Origin: Chloroflexota bacterium
GTDB taxonomy: Bacteria > Chloroflexota > UBA4733
Length of the DNA stretch: 13,615 nt
Assembly: GCA_025449435.1 (NCBI GenBank)
Contig: JANWJO010000060.1
Span: forward strand, 1-13,615
Direction: 5' to 3'
A model generated the notes under the pieces. It searched no databases and had not been told where the DNA came from. It saw only the letters and a program-made list of their open reading frames with translations. Shown piece after piece: positions 1 to 6,620 of this stretch. Position numbers and translations under genes: made by a program. Numbering within the stretch: position 1 is the stretch's first letter; each line of letters opens with the position of its first letter.

Positions 1-57
1 AAGGCGGTCAACCTGGCGGTCAAGCCACTCGATGGCGGCTACTGGCGACGCTATTAA
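1..57 (+). CDS. Possible C-terminal end of an upstream protein (partial)
   Basis: Frame 1 is open from the window edge and ends at TAA (55-57), encoding 18 residues that finish in GGYWRRY. The stop lies 26 nt before the 3' end of the convergent tRNA gene, a natural place for a gene end. The other two + frames are also open here, and one of them runs into the tRNA, so the choice rests on position and protein-like composition only. No family can be named from so short a tail. Confidence 0.35.
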   Translation, partial: KAVNLAVKPLDGGYWRRY

Positions 58-83
58 CGCACCTTTACCAGAGGGGAAAGGGG

Positions 84-156
<73 letters not shown>

Positions 157-170
157 ATTGTGCGGTGGCC

Positions 171-199
171 AGTATACCCGTGGCCAGGTCACCGGCCAA
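171..199 (-). promoter_or_regulatory. Sigma70-type promoter of tRNA-Lys
   Basis: Read on the - strand, TTGGCC (complement of 194-199) acts as the -35 box and matches 4 of 6 consensus bases. A 17 nt spacer follows, then TATACT (complement of 171-176), a -10 box matching 5 of 6. The predicted start is near 164, giving a leader of about 8 nt before the tRNA. The promoter lies between the mutY stop and the tRNA, so the tRNA can be transcribed independently of mutY. Confidence 0.65.
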
Positions 200-214
200 A
201 TGTTGCCGCTGGGA

Positions 215-1195
215 TCACTCTGGCAAGGAGGCGGATGGACCTCCTTCTCCCTCCTGCAGGCTAATGAGGCCATCGCGAGCTAGGTCATCGATCACAGATG
301 GTAGGCGCGTCGCGTCGTACTGGGCGATGACCTCGCGTAGTTGCAAGGACAGCGTGTCGAGCGACAGGTGTTCGCCAATGGGAAGTAAGGCGAGCTGTTG
401 AACGACCTTGCCGCGATAGTTGCGGCTCGACTGCGCAAAGTCCTGATTTCGCTGACCCTTCAACCGCGGAGGCGGAGCGCTTGCTACCGGCAATTGCATA
501 CCTGGAGCAGCCAGCTCTGACAGGTAGCGCTGGCACAACTCCTTCAGCGGGCATTGTGTACACCGGGGCACCGTTGCCTTGCAGATGGCTGCGCTCAGGT
601 CCATCAATGCCTGGTTCCAGTCGGCGGCGCGCCCTTGCGGGAGCGCAAGCTGTGCGAGGGACTGGGCAGCGCCAAGTGGCAAGGCGTCGGTACCCAAAAG
701 CACCCGGCCAAGAACCCGACGCACATTGGTATCTACAGTCGCCACTTGATGGCCATACGCAAAGCAGGCGATCGCGCTCGCCGTGTAGGGCCCGATTCCC
801 GGGAGGGACTGAAGGATCGCCGGGTCGTCCGGGATGGTACCGCCGTAATCCTCGACCACCCGACGGGCGACTTCTTGTAGGCGCAACGCTCGCGAGTTGT
901 ACCCCAGGCCCGACCACAAGCGCAGGACATCTGACTTGGCGGCATTCGCCAACGCATGAATCGTGGGGAAGCTGGCGAGGAATCGCTGCAGATACGGCAC
1001 GACACGGTCCACCTGCGTCTGCTGCAGCATGAACTCGGACACGAGCGTGAGGTACGCATCAGGCTTGCCGCGCCACAATAAGTCGCGGCGTTCGGTGGCA
1101 TACCAATGCAGTAGCAGGTCGTTGGCGCGCCGGACTAGTGTCTCCTCTGGGCGGGCGGGTCCCGCCGAGCTACCAAGCAAACGTTTTGCTGTCAT
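215..1195 (-). CDS. mutY: A/G-specific adenine DNA glycosylase MutY
   Basis: Base-excision repair enzyme of the HhH-GPD superfamily that removes adenine mispaired with 8-oxoguanine or guanine. Numbering is from the GTG at 1198, three bases upstream of the ATG used here. SEFMLQQTQV holds the catalytic Glu55, and the LQQTQV string is characteristic of MutY rather than endonuclease III. The helix-hairpin-helix is LPGIGPYTAS (132-141), with Tyr where Nth has its catalytic Lys. Asp156 of VDTNVRRVL is the conserved aspartate. The [4Fe-4S] ligands are Cys206, 213, 216 and 222 (C-x6-C-x2-C-x5-C). After residue 230 I do not recognise a MutT/NUDIX-like domain. The tail instead has an F-x-x-S-x-R-x-x-RG helix and a winged-helix-like stretch, as I recall from short actinobacterial MutYs. 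GTG 1198 or ATG 1195 could be the start, and neither has a strong Shine-Dalgarno. Confidence 0.93.
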   Translation of the reverse strand: MTAKRLLGSSAGPARPEETLVRRANDLLLHWYATERRDLLWRGKPDAYLTLVSEFMLQQTQVDRVVPYLQRFLASFPTIHALANAAKSDVLRLWSGLGYNSRALRLQEVARRVVEDYGGTIPDDPAILQSLPGIGPYTASAIACFAYGHQVATVDTNVRRVLGRVLLGTDALPLGAAQSLAQLALPQGRAADWNQALMDLSAAICKATVPRCTQCPLKELCQRYLSELAAPGMQLPVASAPPPRLKGQRNQDFAQSSRNYRGKVVQQLALLPIGEHLSLDTLSLQLREVIAQYDATRLPSVIDDLARDGLISLQEGEGGPSASLPE

Positions 1196-1206
1196 CACAG
1201 GCTCGG

Positions 1207-1232
1207 CTTGACAGAATTGCTTGACGAATTCG
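1207..1232. repeat. Tandem imperfect 13-bp repeat in the mutY / dehydrogenase divergent region
   Basis: Two adjacent 13 bp units, CTTGACAGAATTG (1207-1219) and CTTGACGAATTCG (1220-1232), share CTTGAC and an AATT core. They lie just upstream of the mutY start, in the 116 bp between the divergent mutY and dehydrogenase genes. They could be operator half-sites or chance. TTGACA at 1208-1213 looks like a -35 box, but no -10 box lies at the right distance on the + strand. A TATACG at 1257-1262 has no matching -35. Confidence 0.3.
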
Positions 1233-1311
1233 GCGAAAGCACCGACACTGGCAGCTTATACGGTTGTGCCACCGGTAATTTCAGCAGCGCCGGCGGCTCG
1301 GGAGTTTTGCA

Positions 1312-2328
1312 ATGCATGCGTTAGTGTATCTCGGCACACACCACCTGGAAGTTCAGGACGTTCCCGTTCCCACCCCGGGCCCCGATGAGGTTCTCATCAA
1401 AGTAGGCTATGCGGGCGTGTGCGGCTCTGACCTGCATGGCTTTGAAGGGCGATCTGCCAACCGCCGGCCACCCCTCATTATGGGACACGAGTTTTCCGGT
1501 GTGATCGCGGCCACCGGGTCGGCGGTCGAGGGCTTCGTACCCGGCGAAACGGTGACGGTCAACCCGTTGCTGTCGTGCGGTGTGTGTACGCCCTGCCGCG
1601 CCGGGCGCCCGAACGTGTGCCTGCGCCGCCGGTTAATCGGCATCGAACGCCCAGGCGCTTTCGCTGAGTATGTGGTCGCGCCTGTGGACAACGTGTTCGC
1701 GCTGCCTATCGGCATGCCTGCCCAATTGGGAGCCCTTGCCGAGCCCCTCGCCAACGCTGTCCACGTGGCTTCGCTCGGACCCAAGAACCGCTTCGGCCCT
1801 TGCTTCATCATCGGGGCCGGCGCCATTGGTCTGTTGTGCATGCAAGTCGCCAAGCTCATGGGTTCCCATCCCATCATCATGTCCGACATGAATCCCAACC
1901 GGCTAACAATCGCTCGCGAAATGGGCGCCGATATCACCATCGACGCCCGCGCAGACGACCCTATCCAGCAGGTAAAGAGCGAAACCAAGCACGGCGCTCT
2001 CTGGAGCATCGACGCGGTGGGCACCGCTGTCACCCGCCAGCAAGCCGTGACTGCCCTGGCCAACGGCGGAACAGCCGTGCTCATCGGACTCGAGCGCGGC
2101 ACCGGTGAAGTGGACTTGCGGGAGGCCATCCTGCGCGAGCTGTCGCTGCACGGGTCTTATGCCTTCACGCCCGACGAGTTTGCGACTGCCATCGAACTGC
2201 TGTCGCACGGCCGCATCAACGGCTCAGGATGGGTGACCAATGGTGTCCTGGCCGACGGTCAGCAGATATTTACGGACCTCACCACGCCCACCACCACGCG
2301 GGTGAAGACGATGTTCGAGCTCAACTAG
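1312..2328 (+). CDS. Zinc-dependent medium-chain alcohol/polyol dehydrogenase
   Basis: MDR-superfamily NAD(P)-dependent oxidoreductase of the sorbitol / L-threonine / 2,3-butanediol dehydrogenase branch, 338 aa (normal length), cytosolic. The N-terminal GroES-like domain carries the catalytic zinc ligands Cys37 (GVCGSDLH) and His59-Glu60 (GHEF). The structural zinc loop has Cys89, 92, 95 and 103. The Rossmann fold has GAGAIG from residue 168, and Asp192 at the end of the second strand favours NAD(H) over NADP(H). The exact alcohol substrate cannot be read from the sequence. The ATG is preceded by GGGAG (1300-1304) at 7 nt spacing. It is divergent from mutY and appears monocistronic, so the context gives no pathway. 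Its stop lies 6 nt from the stop of the convergent membrane-protein gene. Confidence 0.88.
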   Translation: MHALVYLGTHHLEVQDVPVPTPGPDEVLIKVGYAGVCGSDLHGFEGRSANRRPPLIMGHEFSGVIAATGSAVEGFVPGETVTVNPLLSCGVCTPCRAGRPNVCLRRRLIGIERPGAFAEYVVAPVDNVFALPIGMPAQLGALAEPLANAVHVASLGPKNRFGPCFIIGAGAIGLLCMQVAKLMGSHPIIMSDMNPNRLTIAREMGADITIDARADDPIQQVKSETKHGALWSIDAVGTAVTRQQAVTALANGGTAVLIGLERGTGEVDLREAILRELSLHGSYAFTPDEFATAIELLSHGRINGSGWVTNGVLADGQQIFTDLTTPTTTRVKTMFELN

Positions 2329-2334
2329 CCCCGG

Positions 2335-3030
2335 CTATTGCAGGATGTTGACTGCTCTGGCCGCAACCAGAGCCACCGTCACCAGCGATGCCATCGCCTG
2401 TACCGACATGAGCAACTTGGCCCACTGGCTTAACGGCATCGTATCGGTGGGGCTAAAGGCTGTGGCATTGGTAAACGACAGATACAAATAGTCCACAAAC
2501 CTTGCAGACCAAGCCACACTCTTGCCGGATGGCGTCCTCATCTGCATCTGCGGAAACAGGAAGTCAGGAACGTCGTCATCAGCGATGCCGTCCATGCGGG
2601 CACGCGGGCCACCACGATCCAGCTCCCAATACCACAGGCCGAAGATGACGACGTTGGTGGTCCAGATCTTGAAGGAGTCGATGAGCAACGCCGGCCCATC
2701 TGACTTTGTGCCGTGCAACAAGCCCTGGATCAACAACACGAGCGACACGACGTTAAACACGTTAAGTAACGCCGTGATCAGGATGCTCCCGGTACGCTGC
2801 CAGCCAGGCTCACTGCCGTGGCGGTGGGGCGCCGCTACGATGAGCGACACCATAAGAACGCCTGCCAGCGCGGGTAACAACCATTGGGGACCGACGGTTA
2901 CCGTCGTCGACAAGGTGAGCGACACCAGAATGGTGAACAGCACAGCCGCCGCTGCTGGCAGCCGCGACTCCTTTTCGTGAATCAGCACGACGCCCCGAAA
3001 ATGAGCTAACACGTAATGGAGCAACTTCAC
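2335..3030 (-). CDS. Integral membrane protein, DUF1345-like, function unknown
   Basis: 231 aa with about five hydrophobic segments at roughly residues 25-43, 49-67, 82-104, 121-136 and 203-228. There is no cleavable signal peptide. A hydrophilic loop (138-175) rich in Asp and Arg is followed by DYLYLSFTNATAFSPTD (180-196). This leads into the last helix and looks like the degenerate pore-loop arrangement of DUF1345-type and two-helix channel-like proteins. The overall layout recalls DUF1345, but I cannot confirm membership. The start is GTG at 3028-3030, with GAGGAG 7 nt upstream. It is divergent from malate synthase across about 270 bp and convergent with the dehydrogenase. A transport or channel role is only a guess. 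Confidence 0.75.
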   Translation of the reverse strand: MKLLHYVLAHFRGVVLIHEKESRLPAAAAVLFTILVSLTLSTTVTVGPQWLLPALAGVLMVSLIVAAPHRHGSEPGWQRTGSILITALLNVFNVVSLVLLIQGLLHGTKSDGPALLIDSFKIWTTNVVIFGLWYWELDRGGPRARMDGIADDDVPDFLFPQMQMRTPSGKSVAWSARFVDYLYLSFTNATAFSPTDTMPLSQWAKLLMSVQAMASLVTVALVAARAVNILQ

Positions 3031-3112
3031 GGTGCCACTCCTCTACTCCCCGTGACATATTCACCTCACCGTGGGTATGCGCGACACAGTAATGCCCGGC
3101 CATTCTCACCAA

Positions 3113-3128
3113 TGGTCATCGCTGACCA
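3113..3128. promoter_or_regulatory. Perfect palindrome, candidate operator
   Basis: TGGTCA-TCGC-TGACCA is a perfect 6 bp inverted repeat with a 4 bp centre. It lies between the divergent membrane-protein and malate synthase genes, about 70 bp upstream of the malate synthase -35 box. TGGTC/GACCA half-sites are typical of GntR/FadR-type dimeric regulators, which often control fatty-acid and glyoxylate genes. Which regulator binds, if any, is unknown. A second, weaker dyad (CCATT at 3100-3104 with AATGG at 3111-3115) overlaps its left edge. Confidence 0.4.
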
Positions 3129-3197
3129 CCCAAATGGGAGAACTCAGTGCCGGTCGGTCGCACAGTTACAGCCACGCCAGTGTCGTGACGTGTTCGG

Positions 3198-3226
3198 GCG
3201 ACAGGCTGAGCCGCGCTGACTATACT
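3198..3226 (+). promoter_or_regulatory. Sigma70-type promoter of malate synthase
   Basis: The -35 box GCGACA (3198-3203, 4 of 6 consensus) is separated by 17 nt from TATACT (3221-3226, 5 of 6). The predicted start is near 3233, giving a leader of about 70 nt before the ATG at 3302. A GTG at 3236 in the same frame would fall almost on the transcription start, which argues against the longer reading of the gene. Confidence 0.55.
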
Positions 3227-3301
3227 TGCAGCTGAGTGAGCACGCGCCGTGGCTCCAGATGGATCTCATCACGGCACAGGCAACGAAAGGCAGGTCACTC
3301 G

Positions 3302-4897
3302 ATGCAGCGTCCCGGGATCACTGTGCATGCCCCCGTCGAAGGCCGCCACGTAGAGGTACTGACACCAGACGCCTTGCGCTTTGTAGCCGACCTGCAACGG
3401 TTATTCAACGGTCGCCGGATCGAGCTGTTGGGCCGCCGCCAACTACGCCAAGCCGACTTCGATCGCGGCATCAAGCCGGGCTTTCCGGAAGAGTCGCGTG
3501 CCAATCGAGAATCAGTCTGGCACGTGCCGCCGCCACCGGCTGACTTGCTCGACCGGCGCGTGGAGATCACCGGCCCGGTGGAGCGCAAGATGATGATCAA
3601 TGCGCTTAATTCCGGCGCCAAAGTGTTCATGGCAGATTTCGAGGACGCGCTGTCGCCCACCTGGAATAACTTGCTCGACGGGCACGTGAACCTCAAGGAC
3701 GCGATCAACCGCACGATCACATTCAACAATCCAGATGGCCGTGTCTACCGGCTCAACGCTCAGATCGCCACGCTCATGGTGCGGCCGCGCGGCTGGCATC
3801 TGGTCGAAAAGCACGCATCGCTCGGCGGGCAACCGGTGTCCGGCAGCCTGTTCGACTTCGGTCTCCACGTCTTCCACAACATGCGCAATCTGCTGGAGCG
3901 TGGCAGTGGCCCCTACTTCTACTTGCCCAAACTGGAGAACCACCTGGAAGCCCGCCTATGGAATGACGTGTTCAGCTACACCGAAGATCGCATGAACTTA
4001 CCACGCGGCTGCATTCGGGCCACGGTGCTGGTAGAGACCATTCTCGGCGCCATGGAAATGGAAGACATTCTCTACGAGCTGCGCGAGCACAGCGCCGGGC
4101 TCAACGCGGGCCGCTGGGACTACATTTTCAGCGTGATCAAGAAGTTCCGCAACGACGCCAACGCTGTGCTACCCGACCGCGCCCAGGTGGTGATGACCGT
4201 CCCCTTCATGCGCGCCTACACCGAGCAGCTCGTCAAGGTGTGCCACAAGCGCGGCGCACAAGCCATCGGCGGCATGGCCGCCTTCATCCCCAGCCGGCGC
4301 GACGCTGCCGTGAACGCGGTCGCCATGGACAAAGTACGCGACGACAAGGAACGCGAAGTGAGCGACGGCTTTGACGGAACCTGGGTGGCGCACCCAGACC
4401 TAGTGCCACTGGCCACACAGGTGTTCGACCAGTATCTGGGCAGCAGGCCAAATCAAATGGAACGCCAGCGACCAGAAGTGCATACCACGCCGGACATGTT
4501 GCTCGACTTTCACATTCCGGGCGGCCAGGTGACGGAAGCGGGCGTCCGGCTCAACGTGAGCGTCGGCATGCAATACATCGCGTCCTGGCTCAATGGGGTT
4601 GGCGCCGCCGCCATCTACAACCTGATGGAAGATGCCGCGACAGCCGAAATATCACGGGCCCAACTTTGGCAATGGACCCACAACAACGTGCCGCTTTCCG
4701 GTGGCGGCACGGTGACCAAAGAACTGGTGCGCACCATCCTCCAACAGGAACTGACCAAGCTAGAGGACGGCGTCAAGGGCGGCACGGTTGCCCCGGCCCC
4801 TTACGATCGCGCAGCCAAGCTACTGGACGAAGTCGCGCTCGCCGACGCTTTTAGCGACTTCTTGACGCTCGCCACCTATCGGGAGATCGACCTGTAG
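3302..4897 (+). CDS. aceB: Malate synthase A
   Basis: Glyoxylate-cycle enzyme that condenses acetyl-CoA and glyoxylate to L-malate and CoA, cytosolic. At 531 aa it is close to the usual isoform A length (about 530). The family signature [16 protein letters not shown] (261-276) is intact. Expected Mg2+ ligands are Glu245 (VLVETI) and Asp273 (RWDY), 28 residues apart as in E. coli AceB. The glyoxylate-binding Arg is in [10 protein letters not shown] (Arg161). The catalytic base is Asp444 of [15 protein letters not shown] 3302 is chosen because AGG lies 7 nt upstream (3292-3294) and the reading from GTG 3236 adds an unconserved basic tail and begins at the promoter start site. No isocitrate lyase is in the window. 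The stop lies 8 nt from that of the convergent acyl-CoA operon, which might supply acetyl-CoA. Confidence 0.96.
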   Translation: MQRPGITVHAPVEGRHVEVLTPDALRFVADLQRLFNGRRIELLGRRQLRQADFDRGIKPGFPEESRANRESVWHVPPPPADLLDRRVEITGPVERKMMINALNSGAKVFMADFEDALSPTWNNLLDGHVNLKDAINRTITFNNPDGRVYRLNAQIATLMVRPRGWHLVEKHASLGGQPVSGSLFDFGLHVFHNMRNLLERGSGPYFYLPKLENHLEARLWNDVFSYTEDRMNLPRGCIRATVLVETILGAMEMEDILYELREHSAGLNAGRWDYIFSVIKKFRNDANAVLPDRAQVVMTVPFMRAYTEQLVKVCHKRGAQAIGGMAAFIPSRRDAAVNAVAMDKVRDDKEREVSDGFDGTWVAHPDLVPLATQVFDQYLGSRPNQMERQRPEVHTTPDMLLDFHIPGGQVTEAGVRLNVSVGMQYIASWLNGVGAAAIYNLMEDAATAEISRAQLWQWTHNNVPLSGGGTVTKELVRTILQQELTKLEDGVKGGTVAPAPYDRAAKLLDEVALADAFSDFLTLATYREIDL

Positions 4898-4905
4898 ACT
4901 CCCGC

Positions 4906-5625
4906 CTAGTCGACCTGCGGATGCTGTACCGCGTCCACGAAGGCATCGAGGAACCGCCCTGCCGGTAAGCCATTGATGACGCGATGGTCGTAGGTGAGCG
5001 ATAGCGGCAGCGTGGGTCGCACTTCCAAGTGACCGCTCACCGGATCCACCCACGGTCGGGGAGCGGCGCGTGCCACGCCTAAGACACCCGTCTGCCCAGG
5101 CGGAATGATGGGCGTTGACCAGGTGACGTGACGCAAGTTGCCATAATTGCTCAGGGTGAACGTGCCGCCCTCCACATCTGCGGCCGCCAGCCGGCCGGCC
5201 AGGGCGCGCTCGCGCAAGCTGGTAGCGACGGTCGCGATGTCGCGCAGTGAAAGCTCGCTGGCGTCGCGTATCACGACCAACTGCAGGTCGTCGCTGGGTA
5301 ACGACACGGCCAGGCACACGTTGATGCTGGCGAACTCGACGATATTGCCGTCGATGAGCGAGGCGTTCATGCGGGGAGTGGCCTTCAAACAGCGGGCCAC
5401 CATCTGGACAAGCAGGTGAGTGAGCGTGACCGCTGGCTCGTCCTGCTTGACGTGCTCCAGTAACGCCAGGAGCGCAATAGCATCCGCCTCGGCGAATGCC
5501 GACACATGTGCCGTGTTTTGCGAACTCTCCAGCATCCGCTGCGCCACCACACGTTGAATGCCCTTGAGTGGCACCGACCGGCTCACACGCGGTTCGTGAT
5601 CCTGCAGATCGTCGGGCACCGTCAT
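4906..5625 (-). CDS. 2-oxoacid dehydrogenase E2 acyltransferase, catalytic core only
   Basis: Dihydrolipoamide acyltransferase catalytic domain, 239 aa, which moves an acyl group from lipoamide to CoA in a 2-oxoacid dehydrogenase complex. VPLKGIQRVVAQRMLESS (18-35) is the usual start of the core. TFTLSNYG (155-162) matches the conserved TFTISNLG region. TYDHRVING (211-219) is the active-site motif with His214. Its usual Asp is Asn218, a variant I also recall in some bacterial E2p proteins. There is no lipoyl domain (no DKA motif) and no peripheral-subunit-binding domain. The ATG overlaps the E1 beta stop by 4 nt (ATGA), so no upstream domain has been lost to a frameshift. A lipoyl carrier must come from elsewhere, as with actinobacterial OdhA. 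It is the last gene of the operon. The 2-oxoacid specificity is unknown. Confidence 0.87.
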   Translation of the reverse strand: MTVPDDLQDHEPRVSRSVPLKGIQRVVAQRMLESSQNTAHVSAFAEADAIALLALLEHVKQDEPAVTLTHLLVQMVARCLKATPRMNASLIDGNIVEFASINVCLAVSLPSDDLQLVVIRDASELSLRDIATVATSLRERALAGRLAAADVEGGTFTLSNYGNLRHVTWSTPIIPPGQTGVLGVARAAPRPWVDPVSGHLEVRPTLPLSLTYDHRVINGLPAGRFLDAFVDAVQHPQVD

Positions 5626-6620
5626 GCGTCGCTCTGATTCATCACCTGTCGCACGGCACTGACCACGTCGCTTGCTCCTGGCAATGCGAGTTTGCGCAAT
5701 GGGCCGCTAGGAATGGGAACGGCCGGAGCGCCGACGCGCACCGGTGAGGCGGCGAGTGCGCCGTAGGCCTGCTCAGCAACCGTCGCGACGACCTCCGCGC
5801 CAAAACCGCCTGTCACCCAGGTCTCGTGCACCACCGCTAAGCGCCGCGTCTTGCGCACACTCGTCACTACTGTGGCAAAGTCCCACGGCGCGAGGGTACG
5901 CAAATCCACCACTTCCGCGTGTATGGCCTCAGCGGCCAGATGTGTTGACGCCTGCATGCACACAGGCACCATCGAGCCCCAACTGACAATGGTCACATCC
6001 GTGCCCGGCCGCGCGACACGCGCTTGGCCAAAGGGCACTGTGTACGGCTCAACCGGCACCGCTTCGCGCTGGCTGTGCGACAGCGACATGCCCTCGACAA
6101 ACAGTACAGGATTGTCATCGCGGATGGCAGCAGTCATCAAGCCCTTGGCGTCGGCTGGGCTGGCTGGCACCGCGACTTTCCAGCCGGGAATGTGCGGGAA
6201 CCACGACGTGTAGTCTTGCGGATGGCCACCATAGGGTCCGTCGCCTACGCGCGTGCGCACCACCAGTGGGCAACGGGCAGCTCCAGCAGTCATGTAAAAA
6301 ATGTTGGGCGCCTGATTAATCAATTGGTTCATACCGGCTGGCAGGAACTCACCGAAGCTGATCTCGACGATGGGCCGGCGGCCAAACATCGCCGCACCAA
6401 CGGCAGCGCCCACCATCGCCATCTCAGAAATGGGCGCCTCCAGGATGCGCTCTGGACCAAACCGCTCGTACAAACCACGCGTGCCTTGCATGGCGCCGCC
6501 GAACACGCGCGCATCTTGCCCGATGTAAAACACCCTGGGATCAGCAGCCATTGCCTGCTCGATCGCCTCGACGATAGCCTCCATGTGGGTGGCACGGCGT
6601 GTTGCACTGGCAGCTGTCAT
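5622..6620 (-). CDS. 2-oxoacid dehydrogenase E1 component, beta subunit
   Basis: Beta subunit of a heterotetrameric thiamine-diphosphate E1 that decarboxylates a 2-oxoacid and passes the acyl group to lipoamide. It has 332 aa, the normal length. The transketolase pyrimidine-binding domain spans about residues 11-185. It contains APISEMAMVG with Glu66, the conserved glutamate that activates the thiazolium cofactor, and GGHPQDYTSWFPHIPGWKV (131-149) with His133 where most homologues have QHSQ. The C-terminal transketolase domain (about 200-325) includes VDLRTLAPWD and HETWVTGGFGAEV. The gene overlaps E1 alpha upstream and E2 downstream by 4 nt each (ATGA), implying coupled translation and equal subunit supply. 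Pyruvate, branched-chain and acetoin-type substrates are all possible. The unusual His loop suggests a non-standard substrate, but this is not proof. Confidence 0.92.
   Translation of the reverse strand: MTAASATRRATHMEAIVEAIEQAMAADPRVFYIGQDARVFGGAMQGTRGLYERFGPERILEAPISEMAMVGAAVGAAMFGRRPIVEISFGEFLPAGMNQLINQAPNIFYMTAGAARCPLVVRTRVGDGPYGGHPQDYTSWFPHIPGWKVAVPASPADAKGLMTAAIRDDNPVLFVEGMSLSHSQREAVPVEPYTVPFGQARVARPGTDVTIVSWGSMVPVCMQASTHLAAEAIHAEVVDLRTLAPWDFATVVTSVRKTRRLAVVHETWVTGGFGAEVVATVAEQAYGALAASPVRVGAPAVPIPSGPLRKLALPGASDVVSAVRQVMNQSDA

Noticed and set aside
285..1032. Long open frames opposite or out of frame with mutY, and similar ones inside the other genes
   Set aside because: They lie entirely within confidently identified genes, have low-complexity Arg/Ser/Pro-rich composition typical of GC-rich shadow frames, and show no domain.
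3236..3301. N-terminal extension of malate synthase from GTG 3236
   Set aside because: It begins almost at the predicted transcription start, is a basic unconserved tail, and the ATG at 3302 gives the normal family length.
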